A stretch of DNA of 64,000 bases, from NCBI GenBank assembly GCA_958450365.1, contig CAUEEP010000936.1, positions 1,301,001-1,365,000 on the forward strand. Direction: 5' to 3'. This DNA comes from Mesorhabditis belari. Lineage: Eukaryota; Nematoda; Chromadorea; Rhabditida; Rhabditidae. Both the position numbers and the translations under genes were made by a program. Under the pieces are notes generated by a model. It was not told where the DNA came from. It saw only the letters and a program-made list of their open reading frames with translations, and made no database searches. This document shows positions 42,201 through 52,674 of this stretch, one piece after another (within the stretch, counting starts at the first letter, position 1; each line of letters begins with the position of its first letter).

Positions 42201-45200
42201 AAGTAAATTGGTTTATCAATAGTTTATCAAGTATTAAAATATTAAATCATCTTCCCTGGAGGATCACAGCCCTGGAGGATCACCTGCTTAACGAGTCCGG
42301 GCAAAATTTCCAGACAGTCTGCTTCGCTCTTAGATTTTTTATTACTCAAAGTCTTATGTTATAGACCAAATTAGGGTTATGTCCACAATTTTGATTAACT
42401 AGATAAAAAACCATCTGGTTTATATTTAAAGATGCTTTAGCATTAAAGATTCATACCATGTCTAGTGATGCAAGTCATAGGTAAGTTTCGGATCTGGTTG
42501 TCAACTTGCGAATCGGTCAGATTTAGATTGGATCTTTTTAATGATTGATTGGATTTATTTAGATTGGATCAAAGTTTTTAATGGATCAATTTTATCTTGA
42601 TTGAATACTGTCTACTATACAGTACAAATTACGTTTAATTCTTTGGCAAACCTTGAAGAGAATCTCCTTTGTATCTCCTTGATCAACCCATTCCATTGTG
42701 AACTCTTGCTCCAATGTGGGGACTCTTGATGGATAAAGTGGAGTGTTTAAATGAGGCCAGCTTGCAGGAGTCATCTTGAATCAAAAAAAAAGATTCTAAG
42801 TTGCGAAAACCCTACCGTATCCACTGATTTCCCGCTTGTTGTCTGGAATTTTCCTCCTTCGACGCTCGATTGGAGCACCACGTCATAAGCAGCGTTTGTT
42901 GTCGCCTCCTAAAAGAGTTAAAGTTACAAAAGTTAGTTACAAGAGCTTAAATATTCTTGAATTCTTTATGCAATTGTCAGTTGTTTAATTAAGATAAGGA
43001 TTCGTTTAATTTAAATAAAATTTCAATAAAATAATCCAAAGTTGAAGTACTTGAACCTCTGGAAGTACTCTTGAACTTCTGGAAGTACTTGAACTTCTGG
43101 AAGTACGCTTGAACCTCTGGAAGTACTCTTGAACTTCTGGAAGCACTTGAACTTCTGGAAGTACTCTTGAACTTCTGGAAGCACTTGAACTTCTGGAAGT
43201 ACTCTTGAACTTCTGGAAGTACTCTTGAACTTCTGGAAGTACTCTTGAACTTCTGGAAGTACTCTTGAACTTCTGGAAGTACTCTTGAACTTCTGGAAGC
43301 ACTTGAACTTCTGGAAGCACTTGAACTTCTGGAAGCACTTGAACTTCTGGAAGTACTAGAACTTCTGGAAGTACTAGAACTTCTGGAAGTACTCTTGAAC
43401 TTCTGGAAGTACTCTTGAACTTCTGGAAGTACTCTTGAACTTCTGGAAGTACTCTTGAACTTCTGGAAGTACTCTTGAACTTCTGGAAGTACTCTTGAAC
43501 TTCTGGAAGTACTCTTGAACTTCTGGAAGTACTCTTGAACTTCTGGAAGTACACTTGAACTTCTGGAAGTACTCTTGAACTTCGGGAAGTACTCTTGAAC
43601 TTCGGGAAGTACTCTTGAACTTCGGGAAGTACTCTTGAACTTCGGGAAGTACTCTTGAACTTCGGGAAGTACTCTTGAACTTCGGGAAGTACTCTTGAAC
43701 TTCGGGAAGTACTCTTGAACTTCGGGAAGTACTCTTGAACTTCGGGAAGTACTCTTGAACTTCGGGAAGTACTTGAACTTCGGGAAGTACTTGAACTTCG
43801 GGAAGTACTTGAACTTCGGGAAGTACTTGAACTTCGGGAAGTACTTCTGGAAGTACTTGAACTTCGGGAAGTACTTCTGGAAGTACTTGAACCTAAAACT
43901 ATCTTTCAGAAAGCTGTAAAAACCTATAAAACATAGATTATAAACTAGAGGAAGTGTGCCAAATGGTATGCGTTTTCCGAAGCCCAAAGTACGACTCTTG
44001 TTTACCTCTAGCTGTAAAGTCCCATCAACAAATGTTCGCTCCAATGTTTTTCGCTCGACTTTCGCTGATTGTTCGTTGAAATTGTTAAGAAGTGTGACAC
44101 CATTTGTCTAAAAATATAAAAATTCATTGAAACTTTACCTTTACAATATTAAAAAAGAGTTCTTTTGTCAAAATACCTGTCTTGACACCTCTTCAATCCC
44201 ACCATCATCGCCAAATGGATAAGAATGAGCGGTGTTCGCCTCGATTTGAACCCCGTTTTTTGATGGGATTCTAAAAAATGAATATATTTGCTAAACGATA
44301 GAGAAAATTTACATATATTCTACGACATTTTCTTCATTTTTGATGAGAATTTTGAATGAATTGCCGTTTTTGCTTCGATACAACGTCGATCCATCCACTC
44401 GCACAATCAGCTCTTTCGATGGATTTGCGGGAACTGGCTTTAAAGAATGTTTAACGTTAAAATAAAGTAAATTATCAGCTTGGAATTCTTTTGTACCTTT
44501 ACAATTGTTTCATCAAGATTTCCGTCATTTACTTTGCGTCCGTTAAGCCCGGTTGGCCATGGGAGAGTTGAGAGGTCGCTAAATGTTGAAAGTGAGAAAT
44601 GAATAAGGTAGATAAGGGTTTAAAGTTTATCCAAATGAAATCTAAAGACTTTATACTAAATCGCAGCCTGCTATTTAGTATAAATGCTCACTAACGTTTG
44701 CGTTTTCCACTGGGAAAGTCCACGTTTTCCACGCAATCTAAGCCGCGCCTCTTTTTGCCAATGGCTGTGAACAGACGAACAGACGAACAGATGAACAGAC
44801 AAACAGATGAACAAACGAACAGACGAACAGATGAACAGACGAACAAACGAACAGACAAACAGATGAACAGACAAACAGACGAACAGACGAACAGACGAAC
44901 AGATGAACAGACGTTTCATATATAGTAGATAGACACAGACGAACAGACGTCTCTTCTGCTTTATATATAGCAAGATAGTAGCAAGTAATGATCAAAAAAA
45001 CAAGGATCCGATTCACTAGGGAAAAGCACGAACTCAAGGTGAGCTTCTCTGGTCTCTGGTTTTGTCTGGTCACCTAATGCACTTTATCGAATCGAATATG
45101 AGGAACCGGAATTTGAAATCAAAATCATCTGATCCAAATCTGAAATCAAAATCTGATCTGACTGCCAAATGACTTTCCAGGTGTGCAAAAATTCAATCGA

Positions 45201-46503
45201 AAATCAAAACGGATACTTTAAAACGCTCCTTCCTAGGTGAGCAAAAGGATCTTGGTAGCCTAGTGGACAATGCATTAGCCTTTCAATCACACGGTCACGG
45301 TTCAATCCCTGATGCAGCTTTTTGTTTTTGTTCCTCTTTACGAGCAACTTTCAACATCTTGTTTCATGATGTTGAAATGTTTTCATTTCATAATTTCATG
45401 GTTTTTAATTTCAACATTTTGCAGCCAATTTCAGCTAATTTTGCAACTTTCAACATTTTGCAGCTAATTTCATAGTTTTACTTTTAATTCCTTCGACCGT
45501 ATATTTTTTGCACAATTTGCACATATTTCTTGCAAATTTAGATTAAAATTCAACATTTAAATGTAATTTAAATGCAAAATGAATCCGATTCTATAAAGTG
45601 CACTAGGTGTTCACAGAAAAGCTTGAGTTCATGCTTCACTTTGAGTTCATGCTTCACTTTGAGTTCATGCTTCACTTTGAGTTCATGCTTCACTTTGAGT
45701 TCATGCTTCACCTTGAGGTTCATGCTTCACCTTGAGGTTCATGCTTCACCTTGAGGTTCATGCTTCACCTTGAGGTTCATGCTTCACCTTGAGGTTCATG
45801 CTTCACCTTGAGGTTCATGCTTCACCTTGAGTTCATCCCTTTCCCTAGTCAAACTAAGCTTGGTTTCTGGAAGGCTTAAACTTCTAAAAACAAACCGATA
45901 AAGAAATTAGCATGTAAAACTTAGTTACAAAAGTTCTAAAAAAGTTCCTGTTCTCGCTTGGACTAAACTAGCCTATATTGGCCTGTCTAGGCTTCATCAA
46001 GGCTTTGTATTTAGCCATGACAGCTCTTCTTCTGGCTTGTTAAATTTCTATTTTGATCAGCATGACAGCTTAGAAGAAATTTCTTTTTTTAAGCTATTGC
46101 TATGTTTAAGAGATCATTAAAGTCTTTGATATTCTAGGTGTTTGAAGGCTGTTAGCTGCTAGCTGTTAGCTGCTAGCTGCTAGCTGTTAGCTGCTAGCTG
46201 TTAGCTGCTAGCTGCTAGCTGTTAGCTGCTAGCTGTTAGCTGTTAGCTGTTAACTCTTTTGAATTGGCTTTTGAATCGGCTTCTGAATCACTCGGAGCTT
46301 GAATTCTTAAATTTAGAAAACTTAAAAGGGTTAGAAGTCTAGTTGGACTGAGAAAAGGTGCTTGTTACTGAAAGGTGGTTGTTACTTTCCTTTTTTAATT
46401 ATGATGATGATGATTTGAAATCAAAAACTCACCTCTGACCACTTGCTTTCAATGTGACTCCATTCACTTTATGTTCCTCATTGAGCAAAACTCCTTGAGA
46501 CAT
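39287..46503 (-). CDS. 351-aa protein of unknown family, 11 exons
   Basis: Exons 46503-46433, 44578-44497, 44437-44313, 44270-44177, 44107-44006, 42908-42816, 42774-42652, 41856-41776, 41014-40916, 40857-40747, 39361-39287 join in phase with good splice sites and one TGA stop. The product begins MSQGVLLNEEHKVNGVTLKA and ends NVLEEAGAPLVIQL. It is soluble-looking with no signal peptide or membrane segment, and has beta-type stretches (KELIVRVDGSTLYR, SFKILIKNEENVVEYI). A Pro-rich linker is PASWPHLNTPLYPSRVPTLE; the C-terminal half has LLLSRPDGSFFISTDQELIM and LPTGWWHSVPFPRP. I do not recognise a family. The ATG follows an acceptor by 2 nt, suggesting spliced-leader addition. Introns hold a 679-bp palindrome, an 840-bp minisatellite and tRNA-like sequences; ordinary codon use and clean phases argue for a live gene. 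Confidence 0.85.
39410..39680. repeat. GATCTAGAGATGTAGA array passing into AGCTATCT array
   Basis: About ten 16-bp units GATCTAGAGATGTAGA are followed without a break by about nine 8-bp units AGCTATCT and then four GCGATCTA units. It lies in the last intron of the 351-aa gene. Confidence 0.9.
39808..39880 (-). pseudogene. tRNA-like sequence
   Basis: Minus strand GTTGTGGTGTAGCGGTTAGC ... GTCGCGGGTTCGAGTCCCGG. Excellent A and B boxes and a near-perfect T-arm, but no acceptable anticodon stem and no acceptor pairing. Confidence 0.5.
40016..40100 (+). pseudogene. tRNA-like sequence
   Basis: GGCATCGGTGGTCTAGAGGAT ends an A-box-like part; GTTAG/CTAAC could form an anticodon stem but with a 9-nt loop; the B box is CAGGTTCGATTCC. 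Confidence 0.45.
40295..40505 (+). repeat. Dispersed repeat 'TTTGCCAG..GAATGATT', best copy
   Basis: GGGAAGCACTTTATACCCGA, TGGTTTGCCAGGTTGTGAAT, CATTTACATAAGGATTTCTC and TTCAGCTGTAAATTTGGATC are shared with 21505-21760 and 60015-60145. The open frame at 40199-40513 is not conserved between copies. Confidence 0.6.
41029..41707. repeat. 679-bp foldback in an intron of the 351-aa gene
   Basis: Arms of about 310-320 bp are almost perfect inverses (GATTATGAATGAAATTGTTT at the left end, its complement at the right; GCCGGCGCTACAACGTTTCA inside), with about 50 bp between them. It has the structure expected of a foldback transposon; no ORF. Confidence 0.85.
41885..42130 (+). repeat. TTCCTTTATAGTTCCTATTTGG tandem repeat
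   Basis: About twelve units of TTCCTTTATAG and TTCCTATTTGG in alternation. Confidence 0.8.
42130..42360. repeat. Dispersed repeat E, copy 1
   Basis: AAGGTTTTTGATGGTTTTCT, TGGAGGATCACAGCCCTGG and AATTTCCAGACAGTCTGCTT are shared, inverted, with 60590-60840. Confidence 0.6.
43045..43885 (-). repeat. TTCTGGAAGTACTCTTGAAC minisatellite
   Basis: About 40 units of mostly 21 bp (18- and 15-bp variants). Units up to about 43570 carry CTTCTGG; those beyond carry CTTCGGG, with a sharp switch. Unit lengths divisible by 3 give 351- and 182-aa open frames, which are spurious: the array lies in the intron between exons 44107-44006 and 42908-42816. Confidence 0.92.
44765..44950 (+). repeat. ACAGACGAACAGATGA tandem repeat
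   Basis: Tetramer-based array of ACAGACGA / ACAGATGA / ACAAACGA in the first intron of the 351-aa gene. Confidence 0.85.
45247..45315 (+). pseudogene. tRNA-like sequence
   Basis: GGATCTTGGTAGCCTAGTGG ... GGTCACGGTTCAATCCCTG; A and B boxes only. Confidence 0.4.
45625..45840 (+). repeat. TTGAGTTCATGCTTCACT minisatellite
   Basis: About twelve 18-19-bp units; early units CTTTGAGTTCATGCTTCA, later units CCTTGAGGTTCATGCTTCA. Confidence 0.85.
46145..46255 (+). repeat. AGCTGCTAGCTGTT tandem repeat
   Basis: About fifteen 7-bp units AGCTGCT / AGCTGTT. Confidence 0.85.
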
Positions 46504-47235
46504 TTCTAAAGTTAAATATCATCAAAAATCACAAAAATTTCCTCAAACCTGGCAAAATTTGCTGAAAAAAGTAAAATATTAATAAAGAAGAGACGACGAC
46601 AGAAATGTTGACAAAATCGATCGGTTTTAAGCGTTTTAAGTCTAACATTCTAGTTGAATTGATTGAATTTTCTAGTTGAAATCAAGGAATTGATTGAATT
46701 TTCAAGTTTTCTTTCAAGAACAATAAGGAAAAGATAAAAATTTCAGCGGATGGCCTGATGAGTCTTTTTTTGTCTTTTTTTTTTTTTTTGTGCCCCGCCT
46801 CCTGCAAATCACGTGATTTTTTTGGGGAAAATTCCCTATTGTAAAAATCTTTATGTTTAAAAGATGTTCTTGCTGTCTAAAAGCTATTAATTATCGTAAT
46901 CTTAGCTTCGTAATCGTAATCGTAATTATCGTAATATAAATTATCGTAATCTTAGCTTAAAACTACAACATTTATACTTATTCAAAGCTTTCTTCATCTT
47001 TCTTAACAATTTTAAACTTAATCTTAAGTAATTTTGGATTTAAATGTAAGGCTTAGAATTCTGGGCGGGTTATGAAAGGGAAAATAAAAGGGCAAGCTCA
47101 AACGCAAGCTCAAACAGCTACTAAACTTTATGAAATTACTATAAAACTGTCAACGATTGATCCAGCTACATCGATTATCCCAGAAATGTTTCAAAAACAT
47201 AGAAAAATATGAGAAAATCAAGGGCAAAGCGATTA

Positions 47236-47453
47236 CCGTATTTTCTCTAATAGTAGTCACCAAGCCGAGTCGAGTTGATCACTATTTTACGGTTTCCAAG
47301 CTTTTGCAGAAGCTCAACACTCAAATCCCTCCACTAGATCTCATCGTCAGCTACATTTTCCGACCCCACATCGATAGGTTCTGATAAGTGGTTCTCGAGA
47401 TTTCGAGGAATTTAGACGACGCTCTGGGTGCACTACTATTAGAGAGAATACGG
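47236..47453. mobile_element. CCGTATT-type MITE, copy 2
   Basis: 218 bp, CCGTATTTTCTCTAATAGTA / inverse, TA on both sides. The interior (CCGAGTCGAGTTGATCACTA; CCCCACATCGATAGGTTCTG) is shared with 47785 and 61171. Confidence 0.85.
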
Positions 47454-47524
47454 TATACATACAAATGTAAACAAATCATATAATCAGTTTTGATTGCTTA
47501 TTTCAGCAAATTATTCAAACTCAC

Positions 47525-47622
47525 ACGTCTATACGCTAAAAGATCGTTGAACAACATGAAAGTGATGAAAAGGACACAAAGAATTGAGATCACCGCACCA
47601 GCCGTGGTTGGTTCAGTTAAAT
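47525..47622 (-). pseudogene. Isolated ERGIC1/Erv46-like exon
   Basis: Minus strand reads (D)LTEPTTAGAVISILCVLFIT then FMLFNDLLAYR before a GTGAGT donor. This matches the second block of ERGIC1-type cargo receptors (DLTQPTxxGAxISIxCxLFIxFLF), including the first membrane segment. Neither the preceding exon (FDIYRKVPK) nor later lumenal exons were found nearby. A MITE end (CCGTATTTTCTCTAAT) lies only 8 nt upstream of the exon. It may be a captured or decayed exon, or one exon of a gene with very long introns. Confidence 0.6.
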
Positions 47623-47630
47623 CTCGACCA

Positions 47631-47645
47631 TTAGAGAAAATACGG
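47631..47645. mobile_element. Solo end of CCGTATT-type MITE
   Basis: TTAGAGAAAATACGG followed by TA, abutting the ERGIC-like exon; a similar solo end is at 48018-48031. Confidence 0.5.
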
Positions 47646-47784
47646 TACATGCAAATTGATAAATTCAAACTTTTGAGTAGAGAGGGGGAGATAAGTACCA
47701 GAATTCTTTTCCATTGAAACAAAACAACAAAATTACTAATACCTATGAAGAGATGTGAGTCCCACTCCAAAAATTAGAATATTA

Positions 47785-48002
47785 CCGCATTTTCTCTAAT
47801 AGTAGTGCACACCGGCGAGCCGAGTTGGTGACGATTTTACGGCTTTCAAGGTTTTCACAGAAGCTCAACACTCTAATCTCTACAAGATCTCATCGTCAGC
47901 TACATTTTCCGACCCCACATCGATAGGTTCTGATAAGCGGTTCTCGAGATTTCGAGGAATTTAGACGACGCTCTGGGTGCACTACTATTAGAGAAAATAT
48001 GG
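47785..48002. mobile_element. CCGTATT-type MITE, copy 3
   Basis: 218 bp, CCGCATTTTCTCTAATAGTA to TACTATTAGAGAAAATATGG; left flank TA, right flank AT. Confidence 0.8.
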
Positions 48003-48948
48003 ATTTCAAAATTTCTATAGAGAAAATACGGTATTTCGATATCTTCTTAATTAGATAGATTGGATAAAAGATTATGGTAACAATAAAATTACCAGTTCTC
48101 ATTCAATCACTCAATTTTATTGTATAGATTACCTTAAAAAGCTAACCTTAACCTTGCGATTTGATAAATAGCAAGGTTAGGGTAGCTTTTTTCAAAGTTT
48201 ACAAGTTTTAGAAAGTTTCGTTTGATTAGTTGTTTAAATAGATAGTTCCTTTTGATTTACAATGAATCTTTCTAAAATCAAATTGTTAATTTATAAGTTT
48301 AAAGTTAACAGAAAAGTTTAAAGCAAAAGTTGAATGGCTTTTCGATTTAAATAAACTTTTATTATCCAAGAATACATGTAGTGCAAAGAACTACATGTAT
48401 TCTACATGCAAAGAGCCAAATCGATATCCAATTTTCGTTTCCTGCAAAAGAAATTGACCTTCAAAGTGAAAAGTGACCTTTTTGGGGACAATTTTTTTGG
48501 ATTTCCCTTCACCAGATGTTTATCAAATGATAGGAAAATCTGAAAAACAAATAGAAAAAGAAAATAGAACATTTTGTTAACAAAATATTTTACTAAATAA
48601 CTGATATTTTAGCTAATAAAAACTTGATTGCTTATTACTTTATAAAATTTTTTTTAAAATTTCGATTTAAAATCATTTTACTAAGTGTGACGAATTGCCA
48701 CTGCTCTGCAGTTAGTCAAAATTCAATACACAAGTTAAAATTCAAAGTTTGATGGATAAACTACCGTAATCAACCACTAGACGATATTCAGTTGTCCGTT
48801 TGTCGTAGCTTGTCTACTTAAAAACTCATTATTTAAGCTTTGTTTTGAGTGAATTGTGGGCTCCTTTTTCTATTCATCCTTTTTTTCACACGCAAATGTT
48901 GAAGTAATTGTGATAGCGCCAGGTTGCTCCAGTTTAAGCGAAGTTTGC

Positions 48949-49050
48949 CCTAATAAGGGAAATTTTTTTGATAAATTGTGCGTTTTCAAGACATCTACCA
49001 TTAAACCGAGACACGGTCTCACAAGAAATTATAAAGATCAAAGAATAAAC
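48949..49050. repeat. Dispersed repeat with tRNA-like half, copy 2
   Basis: Same as 9938-10035 with a 6-nt deletion in CCATTAAACCGAGACACGG. A mariner begins 4 nt to its right. Confidence 0.5.
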
Positions 49051-49053
49051 ATA

Positions 49054-49582
49054 CAGGGTGCGTCATAATTATTGCAACAAGAGTTCAAAGACCGTTTGTG
49101 ATGTCAAGAATGTGATGTCATGGGCGTGTAAAGCCAATAACAATCAAAATTGGACCTTCATGCAAGATGGAGCTCCCGCTCACACGAAGAAGACGGTTCA
49201 GGACTGGTGTGTGGCCAACTTTCCCTCAGTGATCCCGAATGGCCTCCAAACTCACCGGATCTCAATGTGATGGACTTTTCCATTTGGGCAATCTTAGAGG
49301 CTAATGTCTGCTCTCGAAAACACACAAGTTTGGACTTTGAAGAAGTCTTTGACCAAAGGATGGAAGGCGACTCCTCAAGCTGACATTCGGGCCGCAGTGG
49401 AGGCATATCCGAACCAATTAAGGGCTGTTATCAAGGCAAAAGGCGGTCATATCGAATGATCTCTTGCTTCCTTATTTGTAACTGTTAAATAAAGCTATTT
49501 CTGTTTAAAAATCTTCTTCCAGTGAAACTTCTTGGTGTGCAATGCCTTGAGTATCTTGTTGCAAGAATTATGACGCACCCTG
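49054..49582 (+). mobile_element. Deleted maT/mariner-type element, family D
   Basis: 529 bp with 28-bp terminal inverted repeats (CAGGGTGCGTCATAATT...) differing at one base, TA on both sides. The interior encodes the C-terminal transposase part. Confidence 0.92.
49100..49459 (+). pseudogene. Tc1/mariner transposase C-terminal half, frameshifted
   Basis: In successive frames: VMSWACKANN, WTFMQDGAPAHTKKTVQDWC, then WPPNSPDLNVMDFSIWAILE, then LTKGWKATPQADIRAAVEAY and KAKGGHIE stop. The second and third catalytic aspartates (QDGAPAHT, NSPDLN) are visible; the N-terminal DNA-binding domains and first aspartate are deleted. At least two frameshifts. Confidence 0.88.
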
Positions 49583-50309
49583 TATAACTTAAAGATCGAA
49601 AATCTTTTAAAAATGAAGTTTCTAAGATCAAAATAGTCAAAATGATCATCTTATAGTCAATCTTAAGTCCATTTTTCTCTATTTTTCTCTATTTTCGCTG
49701 CAAATCCAATTCTTTTAATGAACTTGCAATAGAATTAGCAAAAAAAAAAGTCAAATTTCAAAGCAAAAGAGCGAATTTCTAATTGTTTTTGGCTGAATTT
49801 CTCATAAATTCCAAGCCAGATCAAGCCAAAGCCAAGGTTTTAGACCAAATCCAATGGTAAAGTTGAAATTCCAGGCGAAAATCTTACTTAGATACCATAA
49901 AAGCCGTTTCCCCCGTCTTTTCTAAGAAGTGCCCCAAATACCGTACCCTCTTTTCTGCCGTTTTCATTTTCCCCACTTGATATTTGTCAACTTTATGATC
50001 ATTGTTAGGTACGAAAAGCAAATTGAAAAGGATAAGACATAGATTTGCATGAATAGCGTTGAAAGTTATGTTTTAATTTTTAAACCAATTTCTGAGCCGT
50101 TCATTTTCAGGGACTTATCAAGATGAAGCTGTGCTTAAAATCCTTTATTTCCAGAGATCCAGATCCTAGAGATAAACGATGGAATCCCAGACGATGGAAC
50201 TGGCTTCTGGAACTGGCTTTGTGTCGCCGTCTCCTCTAAAGCCATTACCGTCGTTAAACCTATGAAAATCTTATGGAATGGCAATTCACGACAAAAACTT
50301 GCAATAACT

Positions 50310-50350
50310 CGTGGTCTTGAGGATTACTATCGCAGTAATCCTCAAGACCG
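50310..50350. repeat. Hairpin beside the 28S fragment
   Basis: GGTCTTGAGGATTACT and AGTAATCCTCAAGACC are exact inverses around ATCGC; GGATTACTATCGCA is itself a 28S word, so it may come from a foldback of rRNA-derived sequence. Confidence 0.45.
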
Positions 50351-50427
50351 CGAAGAACGCGAAGAACCCGTGAGAGAAGCCGAAGAACGCAAAACGTTGA
50401 AACAGCTAACGACTAAACAAACCAACC

Positions 50428-51135
50428 AATCATAGGCAGAGTCTCAACAGATCGCAGCTATACTGCTCTACTGAGTACAACACCTTGACCATCAAGTCGT
50501 ATGCAAGTGATCTTGTGCCCTCAAGAAACCGAAGTGATCCGGCTTCTGGCAACTCGCCAGGATTCACCCAACGAGCAAGGCCATCTGATAGGGCATAAGC
50601 TGTAGCGTTACCACTACATAAAAGTGCCTCCCGACACCGAGAGAGCAAAGTTATCATTGCCTTGACTAGGTGGGATTCTAACTTAGAGGCGTTCAGTTAT
50701 AATCCTACAGATGGTAGCTTCGCACCATTGACCGATCGGTCAAGTGCATGAACCAAATGTCTGAACCTGCCGTTCCTCTCGTACTAAGCAGGATTACTAT
50801 CGCAACAACTAGTCAACAGTAGGGTAAAACTAACCCGTCTCACGACGGTCTAGCTCACGTTCTAGCTCCTCGCAGCTCACGTTCCCTATTGGTGGGTGAA
50901 CAATCGAACGCTTGGCGATAGGAAGAGGCGCTTCGCAATGATAGGAAGAGCCGAAATCGAAGGATCAAAAAGCAACGTCGCTATGGACGCTTTGCCACAG
51001 CCAGTTATCCCCTGGTAACCTTTCTGACACCTCTTGCAAGAAACTTCTTATTCAAAAAGGATCGATAGGTCACGCCTCCCGAAATCCGTATTCGTACTGA
51101 AAATCAAGATCAAGGCTACTTTAAATCGTATTTCG
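50428..51135 (-). pseudogene. Rearranged 3' fragment of 28S rRNA
   Basis: Minus strand carries the conserved 28S end: GTTAGTTTTACCCTACTG, TTGCGATAGTAATCCTGC, TTGACCGATCGGTCAATGG, GGTAGCTTCGCACC (inverse form) and CAGATGGCCTTGCTCGTTGG. Further 5', GATAACTGGCTGTGGC and CGACGTTGCTTTTTGATCC appear with small indels and a duplicated AATGATAGGAAGAG segment. Divergence at normally invariant sites shows a dead copy outside the rDNA array. Confidence 0.88.
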
Positions 51136-51464
51136 TGGTTACTTTAAATCGTATCTTGATGTCAGTCCAAAGGGACAAATTGTCATCCCAAAGGAGTGAG
51201 CAAAAGAACTTACTTAACAACTGAGATACAATTGTAACGGGTAACTTTTGTTCAGTTTGCTAGAAGTTCAGTTTGTGATTGATTTGTAATAAAGGTTAAA
51301 GAGAGAAATCTTTTTTCATCGTTTTCGATTGACGCTTCTTTCTGTGTGATTCTTTAACGCTTTCTGCGTTTTTTTTTCTGTATTTACGTCACCAGCTCAT
51401 CTTAATTACAATAAATTTCCGTTCTTTTTCAGAAACGAAACCTTTTCAGATGTTTCAGACTACT

Positions 51465-52330
51465 CTTCGCCTAATAGTGCCCCAGTTACCGTCGATTGTC
51501 CTAGCAGGATTCCTCAAGGAATTATTCTTGGCCCTCTTATTTACTACCTATTAATGACCTGCCTAGCTGTCCTATCAAATCAAAAGCTTTCTCAATTTGG
51601 CGTTATCCGGATGGTGTTAAGTTTACATTCAAAATTCCCATCGAAACTCAAGTAGTAAATGATGATCAAGCGGCAGTAAATGATGCAAATCACGATTTAG
51701 AACTTATAAACATGTCGTCCAAAAGCTTTCCTTATCAAACTCTCAACACTTTTCCAATGGGAAATTCAGTTTCTCTTTGGTTATTAACAATATTTCTATC
51801 AATTACATTCGTAAAGATGATTTTGTTAGAGATTTAGGTGTTCATATCTCTCTTCTTTTCATTTAAACATATTGAAATCATCTGTTGAAAGGCTTCTTTT
51901 GTTTCTAGCCGTATTCTTAGATCTCTATCGTTCGATCGATCAATCGTTCGATCGTTTATCCCAACCTAAACACTTACCCGTTTATCCCAACCTAAACACT
52001 TACCCGTTTATCCCAACCTAAACACTTACCCGTTTATCCCAACCTAAACACTTACCCATTTATCCCAACCTAAACACTTACCCGTTTATCCCAACCTAAA
52101 CACTAAATGCTTGACTACTTCTATCCGACCCATCTTAGAATATGCTTCTATTCTAAGTCTCTCTTCAGAGAAAATTCAGAGGATGTTCACAAAAATAGCT
52201 TTGACAATGGAAAATTGACTATTCTAGATATTCTAGCTTGACTTATGAGGGCAAACTTGCTATTTTTAAACTAAAAACTTTACAAAATCGTCGCTTTGTC
52301 ATTGATCTAGACGAAACTTTGAAAAACTTG
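51465..52330 (+). pseudogene. Decayed LINE reverse transcriptase (CR1/Jockey-like)
   Basis: Across frames: DCPSRIPQGIILGPLIYYL (RT core xGxPQGxxLxPLL), then INDLPSCPIKSKAF, VRDLGVHIS, KASFVSSRILRSLS, IRPILEYASI and FKLKTLQNRRFVIDLDETL. The order matches the second half of a CR1/Jockey-type RT; the catalytic FADD box is destroyed. Several frameshifts. Confidence 0.75.
51958..52110 (+). repeat. 26-bp CCTAAACACTTACCCGTTTATCCCAA minisatellite
   Basis: Six near-perfect 26-bp units (CCTAAACACTTACCCG then TTTATCCCAA), inserted within the LINE remnant. Confidence 0.9.
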
Positions 52331-52674
52331 CGTTGCAAACAGATTAGCCCTTTTTTTGACTTTTTCAAATTTAACCAGATTCCAGAAGTGATTCATTCCT
52401 TTTGCAGAGGTGTTTGAGAAGGCTATAGAATGAACAGATCTTGCTGAAACTTTGTAAAAATGAAAACTGGAATGCAACTTAGAGTCAAGCAGTGCAACTT
52501 GGTCAGAGTCCAGAAGCGGTTCATTCCTTTTGCAGATTCCCTTTGCGTTTAGCGCTTCTTTGATCAAACTCATTTCCCGTTAGAGAATTGTTATGAAAAT
52601 TGCTCCCAATACGAGTCACTTCAGTTCAGTTTCAATTTCAATTCAATCACTTTCCATTTCCAAGAAACGAATAG

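Noticed and set aside
42989..44044. Long minus-strand open frames (351 and 182 codons)
   Set aside because: They are translations of the 21-bp minisatellite and run over a real exon in the wrong context; splice-consistent exons on both sides show the array is intronic.
49870..49975. Short minus open frame MKTAEKRVRYLGHFLEKTGE before a GTAAGA donor, considered as first exon of the 351-aa gene
   Set aside because: Phase does not match the exon at 46503 with or without the small CAAATTTTGCCAG segment at about 46550; no homology recognised.
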